A stretch of 64,000 nucleotides of DNA from Virgifigura sp964551315. GTDB taxonomy: Bacteria > Pseudomonadota > Alphaproteobacteria > Dongiales > Dongiaceae. Positions 17,167 to 25,411 of the stretch are shown in pieces. A program made the position numbers and the translations under genes. Below the pieces are notes generated by a model that was not told the DNA's origin, did no database searches, and saw only the letters and a list, made by a program, of their open reading frames with translations. The DNA lies in the NCBI GenBank assembly GCA_964551315.1, contig CAZKCM010000012.1, positions 17,626 through 81,625 on the forward strand, in the 5' to 3' direction. Numbering within the stretch: position 1 is the stretch's first letter; every line of letters starts with the position of its first letter.

Positions 17167-18363
17167 TCACCGCTCGGCGATGGGGGAGGCGACGGGCGTC
17201 ATTCTTCCTGCGCTTCCCACGAACCCTAAGGCGAGGAGGACGAGAGACCCCGCCAGCCACAAGGCACCCGCAATCCCGGCGCCGTCGACGGCCAAGCCGC
17301 CGACGAACGCCCCGAGCGCGATCGACAGATTGAAAACGGTCACGAACAACGCCGTCGCCGCCTCCGTGGCCCGCGGCGCGGCCCTGATCATCCAGGTCTG
17401 CAAGGTCACCGACACGCCGCCATAGGCGAGGCCCCACAGGCCCATGAATGCAATGCCTTCAGCCACACCGCCGCCCAGGACCGGGAACAGCAGCATTGTC
17501 GCGGCCAGCGTTCCGATGATGAGGGTGGTGGTCCGGCGCAGATTCCTGTCGGCCGACAGGCCGGCCATGAAGTTGCCGGCGACGCCCGCGACGCCGTACA
17601 GGAACAACGCGCCGCCGATCCGGCCTACCTCGATCCCGGCGATCTGCTGCAGGACCGGGTCGGCAAAGGTGTAGGCGGTGAACTGGCCGGTAACGAGGAG
17701 AGCGGTGACAGCCAAGCCCGTGACGATGCCGGCATTGCGGAGCTGCCCGGCGAGCATATGGGGTGTCGGGGCCTGCGTGGCGGGAAGGCGGGGCAGCAGC
17801 ATCACCAAGGCGACGAGGACCGCCAGGGCCAGGATACCAAGAGCCAGGAAAGCCCCGCGCCAGCCGCTCGAATCGCCGATCAGCGTTCCGGCCGGAACCC
17901 CGAGGACGGAGGCGGCGGCGACGCCGCCGAAGATGAGGGAGGTCGCCAGTCCGACGGACCTTTCCGGCACCAGCCGAACCGCGAGGCTGCCGGCGATCGC
18001 CCAGAAGCCGCCGATGCACAGGCCGACGACCGCGCGCGCAGCCAGGAGCGTCGGAAAGTTCGGAGCCGCCGCGGAGACCAGATTGGCCAAAGCCAGCAGG
18101 GTCATCAGCGCACAGAGGACGAGACGGCGATCCAGTCGGCCCGCGGCGATGGTCAGCAAAGGCGCAGCGATTGCCGCGATGATTCCGGGCGCCGTCACCA
18201 TCAGGCCGGCCATACCGTCGGAAATGCGTTGCGCCGCGCCGATGCTGGTTAGCAGACCAACGGGCAGAAGCTCGGTGGTCATCAGGGTGAAGATCCCAAG
18301 AGCTACGGAAAGGACCGCAAGCCAGGTTTTCACGGTTGGCCGGTAGCCAGGTGGCGAGGTCAT
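17167..18363 (-). CDS. MFS exporter (DHA1, YdhP/arabinose-efflux-like)
   Basis: This protein of about 398 residues has 12 predicted membrane helices and an early TTELLPVGLL motif, typical of the YdhP/AraJ branch of DHA1 drug and sugar efflux permeases. I place the start at 18363 (MTSPPGYRP), with a GGAGC ribosome binding site; the frame extends 15 codons upstream without family similarity. It is presumably the first gene of a two-gene unit with the RidA-like protein. The substrate cannot be inferred. Confidence 0.85.
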   Translation of the reverse strand: MTSPPGYRPTVKTWLAVLSVALGIFTLMTTELLPVGLLTSIGAAQRISDGMAGLMVTAPGIIAAIAAPLLTIAAGRLDRRLVLCALMTLLALANLVSAAAPNFPTLLAARAVVGLCIGGFWAIAGSLAVRLVPERSVGLATSLIFGGVAAASVLGVPAGTLIGDSSGWRGAFLALGILALAVLVALVMLLPRLPATQAPTPHMLAGQLRNAGIVTGLAVTALLVTGQFTAYTFADPVLQQIAGIEVGRIGGALFLYGVAGVAGNFMAGLSADRNLRRTTTLIIGTLAATMLLFPVLGGGVAEGIAFMGLWGLAYGGVSVTLQTWMIRAAPRATEAATALFVTVFNLSIALGAFVGGLAVDGAGIAGALWLAGSLVLLALGFVGSAGRMTPVASPIAER

Positions 18364-18578
18364 GGGGTGCTCCGTCGAAGAGGCGTAGACACCCCTTCGA
18401 CGAATCACGCCCTTTGTCTGTGACGCGACGAGGCGAAACGTTGCCCGTCGTTTCGGTCAGGCCACTTGCGGCGATCCGTCGGTGTTGCCCGGGCAGGCCT
18501 CCTTCGGCGCTGCCCGAGCGAGTCAAGTGCGCGCTGTCGCAGGGCTCATTGCGAGAGCGCGCCGGCCGGTCGGCGGCG

Positions 18579-18609
18579 GATCGGCCCCGGACAAGCGGCG
18601 GGGCCGATC
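18579..18609 (-). terminator. Hairpin at the 3' end of the amt unit
   Basis: A perfect 10-bp stem (GATCGGCCCC, 18579-18588, with GGGGCCGATC, 18600-18609) lies 17 bases beyond the stop of the small gene at 18626. There is no T tract on the minus strand, so it may stabilise the 3' end or mark a Rho-dependent end rather than act as an intrinsic terminator. Confidence 0.4.
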
Positions 18610-18625
18610 GGGCCGTCACGCGTTC

Positions 18626-18793
18626 CTAGGGGAAACGCTTGAACGCCTTGCTCTCATGCTTGGCGGAATGGGTGATGACGCCGACGACCACAAGGGCCAC
18701 GAAAAGAAGAAAGAGCCCGATCAGCAAGGGCGAGTCGGCGAAGGTGAAGTAGGCTTCCACGCCGTCCCACGCGGAAATTGGACTGCCGTTCAT
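18626..18793 (-). CDS. Small single-pass membrane protein downstream of the ammonium transporter
   Basis: A 55-residue reading frame (MNGSPISAWDGVEAYFTFAD...) starts at 18793 after a clear AAGGAGAC ribosome binding site and ends at TAG 18626. Residues about 22-42 form one hydrophobic helix (LLIGLFLLFVALVVVGVITH), and the tail is basic (KHESKAFKRF). It follows amt by 15 bases on the same strand, so it is probably co-transcribed and might modulate or accompany the transporter. I do not recognise a named family. Support rests on the ribosome binding site, the clean hydrophobic profile and position. Confidence 0.7.
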   Translation of the reverse strand: MNGSPISAWDGVEAYFTFADSPLLIGLFLLFVALVVVGVITHSAKHESKAFKRFP

Positions 18794-18808
18794 GTCTGTC
18801 TCCTTGGG

Positions 18809-20128
18809 CTATTCGGCGGCAACGGGATGAGTCGAAGGCGTGTGCCCCTCCGGATAAGGCCGGACCGGGAGCTCGACAATGTCGAGCCCAGCCTTCTCCG
18901 CTCCCGCCGTGATGCGCAGAAGGCCGAAGGACTTGAGCACCAGCGAGCCGAGATAGCCCGGCACGAACCCGAGCAGCGCCATTACGGCGCCGCCGACCAC
19001 CTGTCCGTACAAGCTCGAGTCCGGTCCGTTGGGGCTCGGGTAGCCGCTCGCGAAGATGCCGCACGCCACGAGGCTCCAGAGGCCCGCCGCGCCATGAACC
19101 GAGAAGGCGCCCACGGCGTCGTCGATCTGCAGCTTAAGCAGAACTTCCTGAACCTTTGGGATCAGGCAGCCACCGACGAAGCCGATCAGAAATGCGAGCG
19201 CCGGGTGGTAGACGTCGAGCCCGGCGGCGGCGGAAATGATCCCGGCAAGCGCCCCCGACATCATCCAGAACGGATCCCGGGTCATCAGGAAACAGCCGAT
19301 GATGCCGCCAGCAAAGCCCATCAGGGTGTTGAACGCGAAGGCGGACAGGGTCGCCGGCTGCCCGTAGATGTTCACCCATTGCTCGCCGGTCATATAGATG
19401 ATGCAGCCGCCGAGGAATCCGAAGAAGCCGACGATGATCATCATCAACCCGATGATGGTCATCGGCATCGAGTGGCCGAAGAGTTCTTGCGGAGTTCCGT
19501 CGACGGCAAAGCGCCCGATGCGCGGGCCAAGATTGATGAGAACGCCGAGCGCGAAGAACCCGGCGATCATATGAACCACGCCGGCCGCCCCAACGTCGTG
19601 ATATCCGAGCGCGGTATGCAGCCAGCCTTCGGGATGCCATCCCCAGGACGCGGCCAGGATCCACAGGACGGACCCCAGCAGAATCGCGAGGATGCAAAAG
19701 GCGCTCAGCCGGATTCTCTCGATCACCGCGCCGGAGAAGATCGACGCCGTGGTGGCCGCGAACAGCGCGAACGCGGCCCAGAAGATGCCGGTGGCGTTGT
19801 CTGCCAGGTTGGGGCCCATCGTGTCGCTCCAGGGCAGCGCGGCATTGCCGGTCGCGCTCGGCACGAGGCCGCTCGGAAAGGCGACGTAGATCCACCAACC
19901 GAAAAGGAAGAATGTCGGAATGATGAAAGCGAAGGCCAGGATGTTCTTGACGCCGGAGGCCAGCGCGTTCTTCACCCGCGAGGCACCCATCTCATAGGCA
20001 AGGAAGCCCGCGTGGATGATGACCATCAGTGCTGTGCACCACCAATAGAAGATCTCCATGTTGATGGTGCCCGACATTGCGACGAGGCGCCGCAGCTCCT
20101 CGATCGAGGCTAAGGTATCGTTGTCCAT
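18809..20128 (-). CDS. amt: Ammonium transporter (Amt family)
   Basis: This protein of about 439 residues has 11-12 membrane helices. The twin pore histidines are visible in DVGAAGVVHMIAG and DDAVGAFSVHGAAG. The start at 20128 (MDNDTLASIEEL) is preceded by GGAGCTG; the upstream part of the frame is non-coding in character. The N-terminal region before the first helix is longer than in AmtB and there is no signal peptide. No glnK partner gene is adjacent. A sigma-54-type promoter upstream (20268-20282) suggests induction under nitrogen limitation. Confidence 0.9.
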   Translation of the reverse strand: MDNDTLASIEELRRLVAMSGTINMEIFYWWCTALMVIIHAGFLAYEMGASRVKNALASGVKNILAFAFIIPTFFLFGWWIYVAFPSGLVPSATGNAALPWSDTMGPNLADNATGIFWAAFALFAATTASIFSGAVIERIRLSAFCILAILLGSVLWILAASWGWHPEGWLHTALGYHDVGAAGVVHMIAGFFALGVLINLGPRIGRFAVDGTPQELFGHSMPMTIIGLMMIIVGFFGFLGGCIIYMTGEQWVNIYGQPATLSAFAFNTLMGFAGGIIGCFLMTRDPFWMMSGALAGIISAAAGLDVYHPALAFLIGFVGGCLIPKVQEVLLKLQIDDAVGAFSVHGAAGLWSLVACGIFASGYPSPNGPDSSLYGQVVGGAVMALLGFVPGYLGSLVLKSFGLLRITAGAEKAGLDIVELPVRPYPEGHTPSTHPVAAE

Positions 20129-20267
20129 GACGCCAGCTCCGCTCAGCCGTGACCGGCGGCGCGCGGCCGGCTCGGCCGCGCGATCGACAAATCGTGTTTC
20201 GAAGTCTTTCCGACGTGCATTGCTTACCTCCACTGCCCGAAGCGCTCAGGGATGCAGACGTGGATAC

Positions 20268-20282
20268 GCAAGCGGCATGCCA
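20268..20282 (-). promoter_or_regulatory. Sigma-54-type (-24/-12) promoter for amt
   Basis: On the minus strand the sequence reads TTGGCA-N6-TTGCG, with TGGCA (20282-20278) and TTGC (20271-20268) separated by exactly 6 bases as in the RpoN consensus. It lies about 140 bases upstream of the amt start. RpoN/NtrC control is standard for ammonium transporter genes. I found only weak half-sites resembling NtrC boxes further upstream. Confidence 0.65.
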
Positions 20283-20761
20283 ATAGCGTTTGCCGGCGTC
20301 GGGGAGGCGAGCGGTCGCGAGGGCGCGAAGGGTGAAGCGATGGTAAGCCGACCGCGCGGTCCAGGCGCGACGCGCGGCACGCGGCTTGCACCGCAATGTC
20401 TTGTGATCCGGCCGCAGGACGTGCGCGATGCATGCTGGAAAGAGCTACGAAGAGACTTGTCCGCTGCATTCCTTTGCCCCACTGGTCTGCCTTCCGACGG
20501 CGGGGGCGCGGGTGTTCCGGGGGGCGGCCTTCACCCGGTGCACCGCGCCGACAAGGCCGTCGCGGGGGCAATACGCAACCGGACGTGCCGACGCGGCGCT
20601 CCGGGCCGTCTGTCGCTGCGATGCAATATCGGCCCTGTCGTTTATCGCGATGGGTCCTCAATGTGCAGCACGGGCCCGTCGCATGTCCGGCCAAAAACGC
20701 CCAAAAAATGGGCATTACGGCCAAATATGCGCCATCAAAATGACATGAATTCAGTGTTGAT

Positions 20762-20803
20762 AAAAAAAGCGGCAGTGAAGTCCGAAAGGACTTGTTTTGC
20801 CGC
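20762..20803 (-). terminator. Intrinsic terminator on the minus strand with nested stem
   Basis: On the minus strand GCGGCA (20803-20798) pairs with TGCCGC (20774-20769), enclosing a second perfect stem AAGTCC/GGACTT with a TTTC loop (GAAA on the plus strand), and is followed by seven Ts (20768-20762). It would end leftward transcripts coming from the osmC/lysE side. An alternative pairing GCAGTG/CACTGC is possible. Confidence 0.7.
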
Positions 20804-20833
20804 ACTGCAACATGTCATGATGATGGTTGTTGG

Positions 20834-20933
20834 CGGCGGCTGAGGCCTTCATTCGCCAGCGTCCCAGCCGCCGTCAATGTTTCCTCCCCCGACTTCGGCC
20901 ACGCCGCCAAAAGCGGCGTGGCTTCTTTTTCTT
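20834..20933 (+). ncRNA. Candidate small RNA or leader ending in a strong plus-strand terminator
   Basis: A 9-bp stem (CGGCGGCTG 20834-20842 with CAGCCGCCG 20865-20873) is followed by a 10-bp GC-rich stem (20898-20907 with 20913-20922, CAAAA loop) and a T-rich tail (CTTCTTTTTCTTTC). The second is a textbook intrinsic terminator on the plus strand, yet no plus-strand protein gene precedes it, because amt upstream runs the other way. A short plus-strand RNA starting in the AT-rich patch near 20700-20770 would explain it. No promoter is convincingly identified. Confidence 0.4.
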
Positions 20934-21118
20934 TCGGGTCTTTCACTTTACACGATCGACGTCGCCCAGCCGAGTGGAATCTCTTTCGACGGTCCGTGTC
21001 GCCGCCTCCCAAACAGCGCGGTCGCCGGAGGGCATGTCAACAACTTCGCTCGCCGCAGGCTGTGTTTGTCGCGTATTGGCGGATCGAGCCTGCCCGCCAG
21101 ACCGTCCGGCGAAAGGCC

Positions 21119-21713
21119 TCAGAATGGCAGCGCGAAGGCGACGGACAGGACGAGAAGAACGGCAAAGCTTATGTTTATGGCCCGGTTTGTCCGGGGATCT
21201 CGAAAGAGGCGCGTAACGGCCGTTCCGGCGAGGAGCCACGCAAAGTTGACCATCGTGATGATTGCGACCAAAACGACCATCTTTTGCCGCCGCGTCCAAC
21301 TCGAGACGCCCTCTTACCAAGACGAATCCGGAGAACAGGGCCGCCATGGCGGCGTATCCTTTGGGGTTGATGAGCGACAGAACAATGCCGGCGGCGAGCG
21401 ACGGCTCACGGCACCGTCCGGTCGCCTCGGCCAAGGGCGGGGCGGTGGCGATGCGAAAGGCGAGATAGGCAAAGTACGCGGCCGCCGAGGCGGTCACGAC
21501 GGGCATTACGCCCGGCAGGGCCAGGAGGACGCCCACCACGCCGGTCGCGGTGATCGCCATCACAACGATCATGCCGATGATGATGCCGATCATGTAGCCA
21601 AGACCGCGGCGGGCGCCGAAGGCCGCGCCCGTGGCGGCGAGGCTCAACGTGGCCGGGCCGGGGCTCCCGGCGAGCGCGAACCCGGCCAGAACGAAACCAA
21701 GCAGCCCTTCCAC
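21119..21713 (-). pseudogene. LysE-family exporter, interrupted by a single-base frameshift
   Basis: The first part (GTG at 21713, ribosome binding site AGGGAGAG) encodes a LysE-type transporter: FALAGSPGPATLSLAATG and SLINPKGYAAMAALFSGF are family-typical. The frame breaks at a run of four A on the minus strand (T-run 21282-21285). Removing one A restores the continuation KMVVLVAIITMVNFAWLLAG and a final hydrophobic helix ending ...VAFALPF at 21119. The restored protein has 197 residues, close to the family's usual 205. It is either a recent pseudogene or a sequencing error in a homopolymer. Confidence 0.8.
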
Positions 21714-21875
21714 GCCGAGTCTCTCCCTGTTCAACAGGCATGGCGTTTCGATATCGAAGCGCTTGGCGTCTTTTCTGAGCGAGGGCGCGGCCGTCTGTCT
21801 TGAACGATTGTGCGGCGTTGAACTCGTGCTCGCGTTGCGGGCTCGTGGGGCCGTGACCAAACGCGTGGGGCGTGG

Positions 21876-22304
21876 CTATGTTGCCGTACCGCTGTCGATC
21901 ACCTCGACTTCGTAAGTCATCTCTGCCGTCTTGGCGATCATCGCCGAGGCGGAACAGTACTTGTCGGCGGAGAGTTGCACCGCGCGCTCCACCTTTGCGC
22001 GGTCAAGGCCGCGGCCGGTGACGACATAGCGCAGGTGGACGCGGGTGAATACCCTGGGTTCCGTTTCTGCCCGGTCCGCGTCCAGCTCGACGACGCAGTC
22101 CTCGATGCGCTCGCGCCCCTTCTCAAGGATGTGGACGACGTCGAAGGCGCTACAACCGCCGAGGCCAATGAGCACGAGTTCCATGGGCGAGGGGGCAATG
22201 CTGCCGCCATCGGGACCGCCGCCGGAGCCGAGCACGATGCTGTGGCCGGTACCGGATTGCCCAACAAAGATTCGGTTCTCGACCCATTTGATGCGTGCTT
22301 TCAT
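21876..22304 (-). CDS. OsmC-family protein
   Basis: The protein has 142 residues from the ATG at 22304 (AAGGAT ribosome binding site). OsmC/YhfA features are visible: SPMELVLIGLGGCSAFDVVHIL with the peroxidatic-type Cys in GGCSAFD, and AVQLSADKYCSASAMI with the second Cys. Such proteins reduce organic hydroperoxides or act on related thiol chemistry. It lies downstream of the binding-protein genes on the same strand, but the gap of about 300 bases makes membership of that operon uncertain. Confidence 0.88.
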   Translation of the reverse strand: MKARIKWVENRIFVGQSGTGHSIVLGSGGGPDGGSIAPSPMELVLIGLGGCSAFDVVHILEKGRERIEDCVVELDADRAETEPRVFTRVHLRYVVTGRGLDRAKVERAVQLSADKYCSASAMIAKTAEMTYEVEVIDSGTAT

Positions 22305-22612
22305 GGCATCCTTCTCCGGATTTGCTGAATATGACGGCCGCTCTGAACCGCGGCGTCTGGACGACGGATGCCCTCGGAACGCAACCGGGGCCGATACCGC
22401 GGCACGGCCGGCCGCCACGATAGCCGGAGGCGAGGGAGGCGTCGAGCGCCGGCTTTGACGCCGTGGCCGCCTGAACCTCCGCGCTTGGCTCGCCCTGAGC
22501 CGGAAACACGGCGGACGGCCTCGAAGGGGACACCACTTCCTCCCGACCGGGGACCGGTGCGACCGTCAGGGCTCACGCTCCGGCTGACGGTCACGGTCCA
22601 GTGAAATGCCAC

Positions 22613-23506
22613 TTATAGAAGTCCTTGCTCCTTCAGGTAGTTCGTTGCGACCTCCTCGATCGATTTCTTCTTCACATCGACTTCGCCGTTCAGGCGCTGC
22701 ATCGTCGCGTCGTCGAGCCTGGTCGACACCGATTCCAGGATCTCCTTGAGCTCCGGGTACTTTTCCAGCGTGTCCTGGCGCACCACGGGCACGAGGGCGT
22801 AGTTGGGGAAGAAGTTCTTGTCGTCCTTGAGCAGCGTCAGGTCCATGGCCGCGATCCGTCCATCGGTCGCCCCGACGACCGCCACATCCACATTGCCGCT
22901 CGACAGCGCGTTATAGACCAGACCGACCTCCATCGGCTTGACGTTGGCGCGGCCGGCCTCGAAATCATAGATCTTCTGAAGGCCCAGCAGGCCGTCCTCC
23001 CGCTTTACGAACTCCGCCGTCGCCGCCATAACGACGGGCTTTCCCGCGCGGTACGCCGCCGCGAGGTCGGACAGCGTGGTCATCCCGTCGGTGTTCGGAT
23101 TGTTCTTCCGGATCGCCAGCGCATAGGTGTTGTTGGCGCCGGACGGCGCCAGCCAGACAAGACCTTTGGCGCCATCCAGTTCCTTGACTCGCTTGTAGGT
23201 CTCTTCCGGCGACAAGATCTCCGTGACCTTGTTGAAGGTCACGAGCGAGGTTCCGGTGTACTCCCAGTAGAGGTCGACCGCCCCGTTCTCCAGGGCGGCG
23301 CGAACGACCGTCGACCCCATGCCGTCCGACTTCTCGACGTCGAAGCCTTTCGCCTCGAGCAGCTGCCTCGTCATCTCGGCAAGAACGTATTGTTCCGTGA
23401 AGTCTTTGCCGCCGACGGTCACTTCGGCGGCCGAAAGATTGCCGATGACGCCGAGACTCACGGCGATCGTCAGAAGGGCGCGTTTAAGTGGTGAGAATCG
23501 AGCCAT
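22613..23506 (-). CDS. Glycine-betaine-type ABC substrate-binding protein, copy 1 (ProX/OpuC family)
   Basis: This 297-residue secreted protein has a signal peptide ending NLSAAE and a type II binding-protein fold of the OpuAC class (VTVGGKDFTEQYVLAEMTRQLLEAKG; DLYWEYTGTSLV). GGGAGGAAC precedes the ATG at 23506. It is a close paralogue of the next gene (23706-24599), and 196 bases near the 3' end are identical between them. Specificity differs mainly in the middle (for example MEVGLVYNALSSGNVDVAVVGATDGRI). It should feed the permease/ATPase set to its right. Confidence 0.88.
   Translation of the reverse strand: MARFSPLKRALLTIAVSLGVIGNLSAAEVTVGGKDFTEQYVLAEMTRQLLEAKGFDVEKSDGMGSTVVRAALENGAVDLYWEYTGTSLVTFNKVTEILSPEETYKRVKELDGAKGLVWLAPSGANNTYALAIRKNNPNTDGMTTLSDLAAAYRAGKPVVMAATAEFVKREDGLLGLQKIYDFEAGRANVKPMEVGLVYNALSSGNVDVAVVGATDGRIAAMDLTLLKDDKNFFPNYALVPVVRQDTLEKYPELKEILESVSTRLDDATMQRLNGEVDVKKKSIEEVATNYLKEQGLL
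22646..22841. repeat. 196-bp perfect direct repeat, copy 1
   Basis: This segment of the first binding-protein gene is identical to 23739-23934 (offset 1093 bases). It covers the C-terminal coding part of both genes; flanking parts are diverged. Confidence 0.9.
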
Positions 23507-23705
23507 ATGTTCCTCCCGTCCGGTTGGTTGTGGCTGTCGGCTTCGGCGCAGGCGGGTATTTCCTGCCTGCGAATAGGTGGGTGCCGCCCCGAGCGGCGCG
23601 ATGCGCCCTTGGCCTGGGGCACTCGCGAGCCAATTGCCCTGAGCGCGGCCGAGATCGCCGGCGGCTTGGTTCCGCCGGCGATCTCTCACCCAGGACGGGC
23701 GTCGT

Positions 23706-24599
23706 TCAAAGGAGGCCCTGCTCCTTCAGGTAGCCTGCTGCGACCTCCTCGATCGATTTCTTCTTCACATCGACTTCGCCGTTCAGGCGCTGCATCGTCG
23801 CGTCGTCGAGCCTGGTCGACACCGATTCCAGGATCTCCTTGAGCTCCGGGTACTTTTCCAGCGTGTCCTGGCGCACCACGGGCACGAGGGCGTAGTTGGG
23901 GAAGAAGTTCTTGTCGTCCTTGAGCAGCGTCAGGCCCATGGCCGCGATCAGGCCGTCGGTCGCCTGGGCGGAAACGACATCCACGTCGCCGTTCGCGAGC
24001 GCGTTGTAGGCCAGGCCGAGATCCATCGGCTTGATGTTGGCGCGGCCGACCTCGAAGCCATAAACCTCCTGAAGCCCCAAGAGCCCGTCTTTTCGTTTCG
24101 GAAACTCCGCGGTCGTGGCCATGATCAGCTGCTCGCCTTTCTTGTACGCGGCCGCAAGGTCGGAGATCGTCTCCATTCCATCCGTCTTCGGATTGCCCTT
24201 GCGGACCGCCATGGCGTAGGTGTTGTTCGCCGTCGAGGGGGCGAGCCAGACGAGACCCTTCGCGCCGTCGAGCTCCTTGACCCGCTGGTAGGTTTCCTCC
24301 GGCGAAAGCTTCTCGGTCACCTTGTTGAAGGTCACGAGCGAGGTCCCGGTGTACTCCCAGTAGAGGTCGACCGCCCCGTTCTCCAGGGCGGATCGGACGA
24401 CGGTCGTCCCCATGCCGTCCGACTTCTCGACGTCATAGCCCTTCGCCTCGAGCAGCTGCCTCGTCATCTCGGCAAGGATCAGCTGTTCCGTGAAGTTCTT
24501 GCCGCCGACGGTCAGTTCGGCGGCGGACAGATTGCCGGCTGCCCCTAGGATTACGGCGATGGCGAGCAGGGCGCGTCTGAAGGGTAAGAAAATGGGCAT
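23706..24599 (-). CDS. Glycine-betaine-type ABC substrate-binding protein, copy 2 (ProX/OpuC family)
   Basis: This 297-residue protein has the same length and domain plan as copy 1, with signal peptide ending NLSAAE and LTVGGKNFTEQLILAEMTRQ at the start. Its C-terminal part is nucleotide-identical to copy 1 over 196 bases, while the ligand-cleft region differs (PMDLGLAYNALANGDVDVVSAQATDGLI). GGAGGAAC precedes the ATG at 24599. It lies 23 bases after the permease gene and is the likely original partner of the importer. Two receptors for one permease would broaden the ligand range. Confidence 0.88.
   Translation of the reverse strand: MPIFLPFRRALLAIAVILGAAGNLSAAELTVGGKNFTEQLILAEMTRQLLEAKGYDVEKSDGMGTTVVRSALENGAVDLYWEYTGTSLVTFNKVTEKLSPEETYQRVKELDGAKGLVWLAPSTANNTYAMAVRKGNPKTDGMETISDLAAAYKKGEQLIMATTAEFPKRKDGLLGLQEVYGFEVGRANIKPMDLGLAYNALANGDVDVVSAQATDGLIAAMGLTLLKDDKNFFPNYALVPVVRQDTLEKYPELKEILESVSTRLDDATMQRLNGEVDVKKKSIEEVAAGYLKEQGLL
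23739..23934. repeat. 196-bp perfect direct repeat, copy 2
   Basis: Identical to 22646-22841. The perfect identity next to clearly diverged sequence points to gene conversion or to selection on the C-terminal lobe after tandem duplication. Confidence 0.9.
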
Positions 24600-24622
24600 C
24601 TGTTCCTCCTGTCAGGTCGTTT

Positions 24623-25411
24623 CTATCCAGCTTGGCGCAGCGGATTTATCCCCCGCGGCACGAGGTAGAACTGCAGCTTGCTTACGAAGAAGTCGGTCGC
24701 GACCGCGAGCAGCGCGGTCGGAATCGCCCCGGCCAGCATCATCGGCAAATCGTTGAGGGCGATCCCCGTGAAGATCAGCTCGCCGAGACCGCCGGCACCG
24801 ATGAGAAACGCCAAAGGGGCCGACCCCACGCAGATCGTCAGGGCCGTGCGGATGCCGGCGATGATCGCGAACAGGGCGTTGGGCAACTCGACGCGCCAGA
24901 GGATCTGGCCGGGAGTCATCCCCATGCCGCGCGCCGCCTCGAGCAGATGCGCGGGAATTCCCTTCAGCCCGGTATAGGTGTTTCGCACGATGGGCAGCAG
25001 CGTAGCGAGCCACAAGCCGAACACGGCTGGAACGGTGCCGATGCCGAGCACCACCATGCTGAGCGCCATGACGGCGAGCGTCGGAATCGTCGCGCCAAGA
25101 TTGAACGTCTGGAGGATGAGCTCCGACACGCGCCTGAAGACCGCGCGGGACAACACGACGCCGGCCGGAATCCCCGTCAGGATTGCCAACCCGCCGGCCC
25201 AGGCAACGAGCTCAAGATGTTGCCGCGTCAGATAGATGATGTCTTCCTGATAGATGAGGATCTCTTCAAAGATCCGCGGAGACAGCAGCCACGCCGCGAT
25301 GGCGATGACCGCAAGGGGTATCGCGACGCCGCGCCGTTTCCACAGCCATACGGCAAGCAGAGGTGCGCCGCCCACAACTGCGCGCGACGCTTGTTGCGCA
25401 CCGGAGGTCAT
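24623..25411 (-). CDS. Betaine-type ABC transporter permease (OpuC/ProW family), second permease
   Basis: The protein has 262 residues from the ATG at 25411, which overlaps the ATPase stop by two to three bases (ATGA). About six membrane helices and the permease loop motif EAARGMGMTPGQILWRVELP (EAA motif) are seen, followed by IGAGGLGELIFTG. It pairs with the 26523-27185 permease to form a heterodimeric channel. Confidence 0.9.
   Translation of the reverse strand: MTSGAQQASRAVVGGAPLLAVWLWKRRGVAIPLAVIAIAAWLLSPRIFEEILIYQEDIIYLTRQHLELVAWAGGLAILTGIPAGVVLSRAVFRRVSELILQTFNLGATIPTLAVMALSMVVLGIGTVPAVFGLWLATLLPIVRNTYTGLKGIPAHLLEAARGMGMTPGQILWRVELPNALFAIIAGIRTALTICVGSAPLAFLIGAGGLGELIFTGIALNDLPMMLAGAIPTALLAVATDFFVSKLQFYLVPRGINPLRQAG

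Larger units (their letters stand above)
20129..21118. other. Long region without a recognised protein gene; holds a promoter and several stem-loops
   Basis: About 990 bases between amt and the frameshifted lysE-like gene, both on the minus strand. Open frames occur in both directions but look like random high-GC frames. Supported contents are a sigma-54-type promoter (20268-20282), a minus-strand intrinsic terminator (20762-20803), a further hairpin (20834-20873) and a plus-strand intrinsic terminator (20898-20933). An AT-rich patch with A-runs lies at about 20695-20770. Confidence 0.6.

Noticed and set aside
20696..20725. GCCC-A6T-GGGC motif with a minus-strand GTTTTT tail as a second terminator
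   Set aside because: The stem is only 4-5 bp and a much better minus-strand terminator lies 40 bases away.
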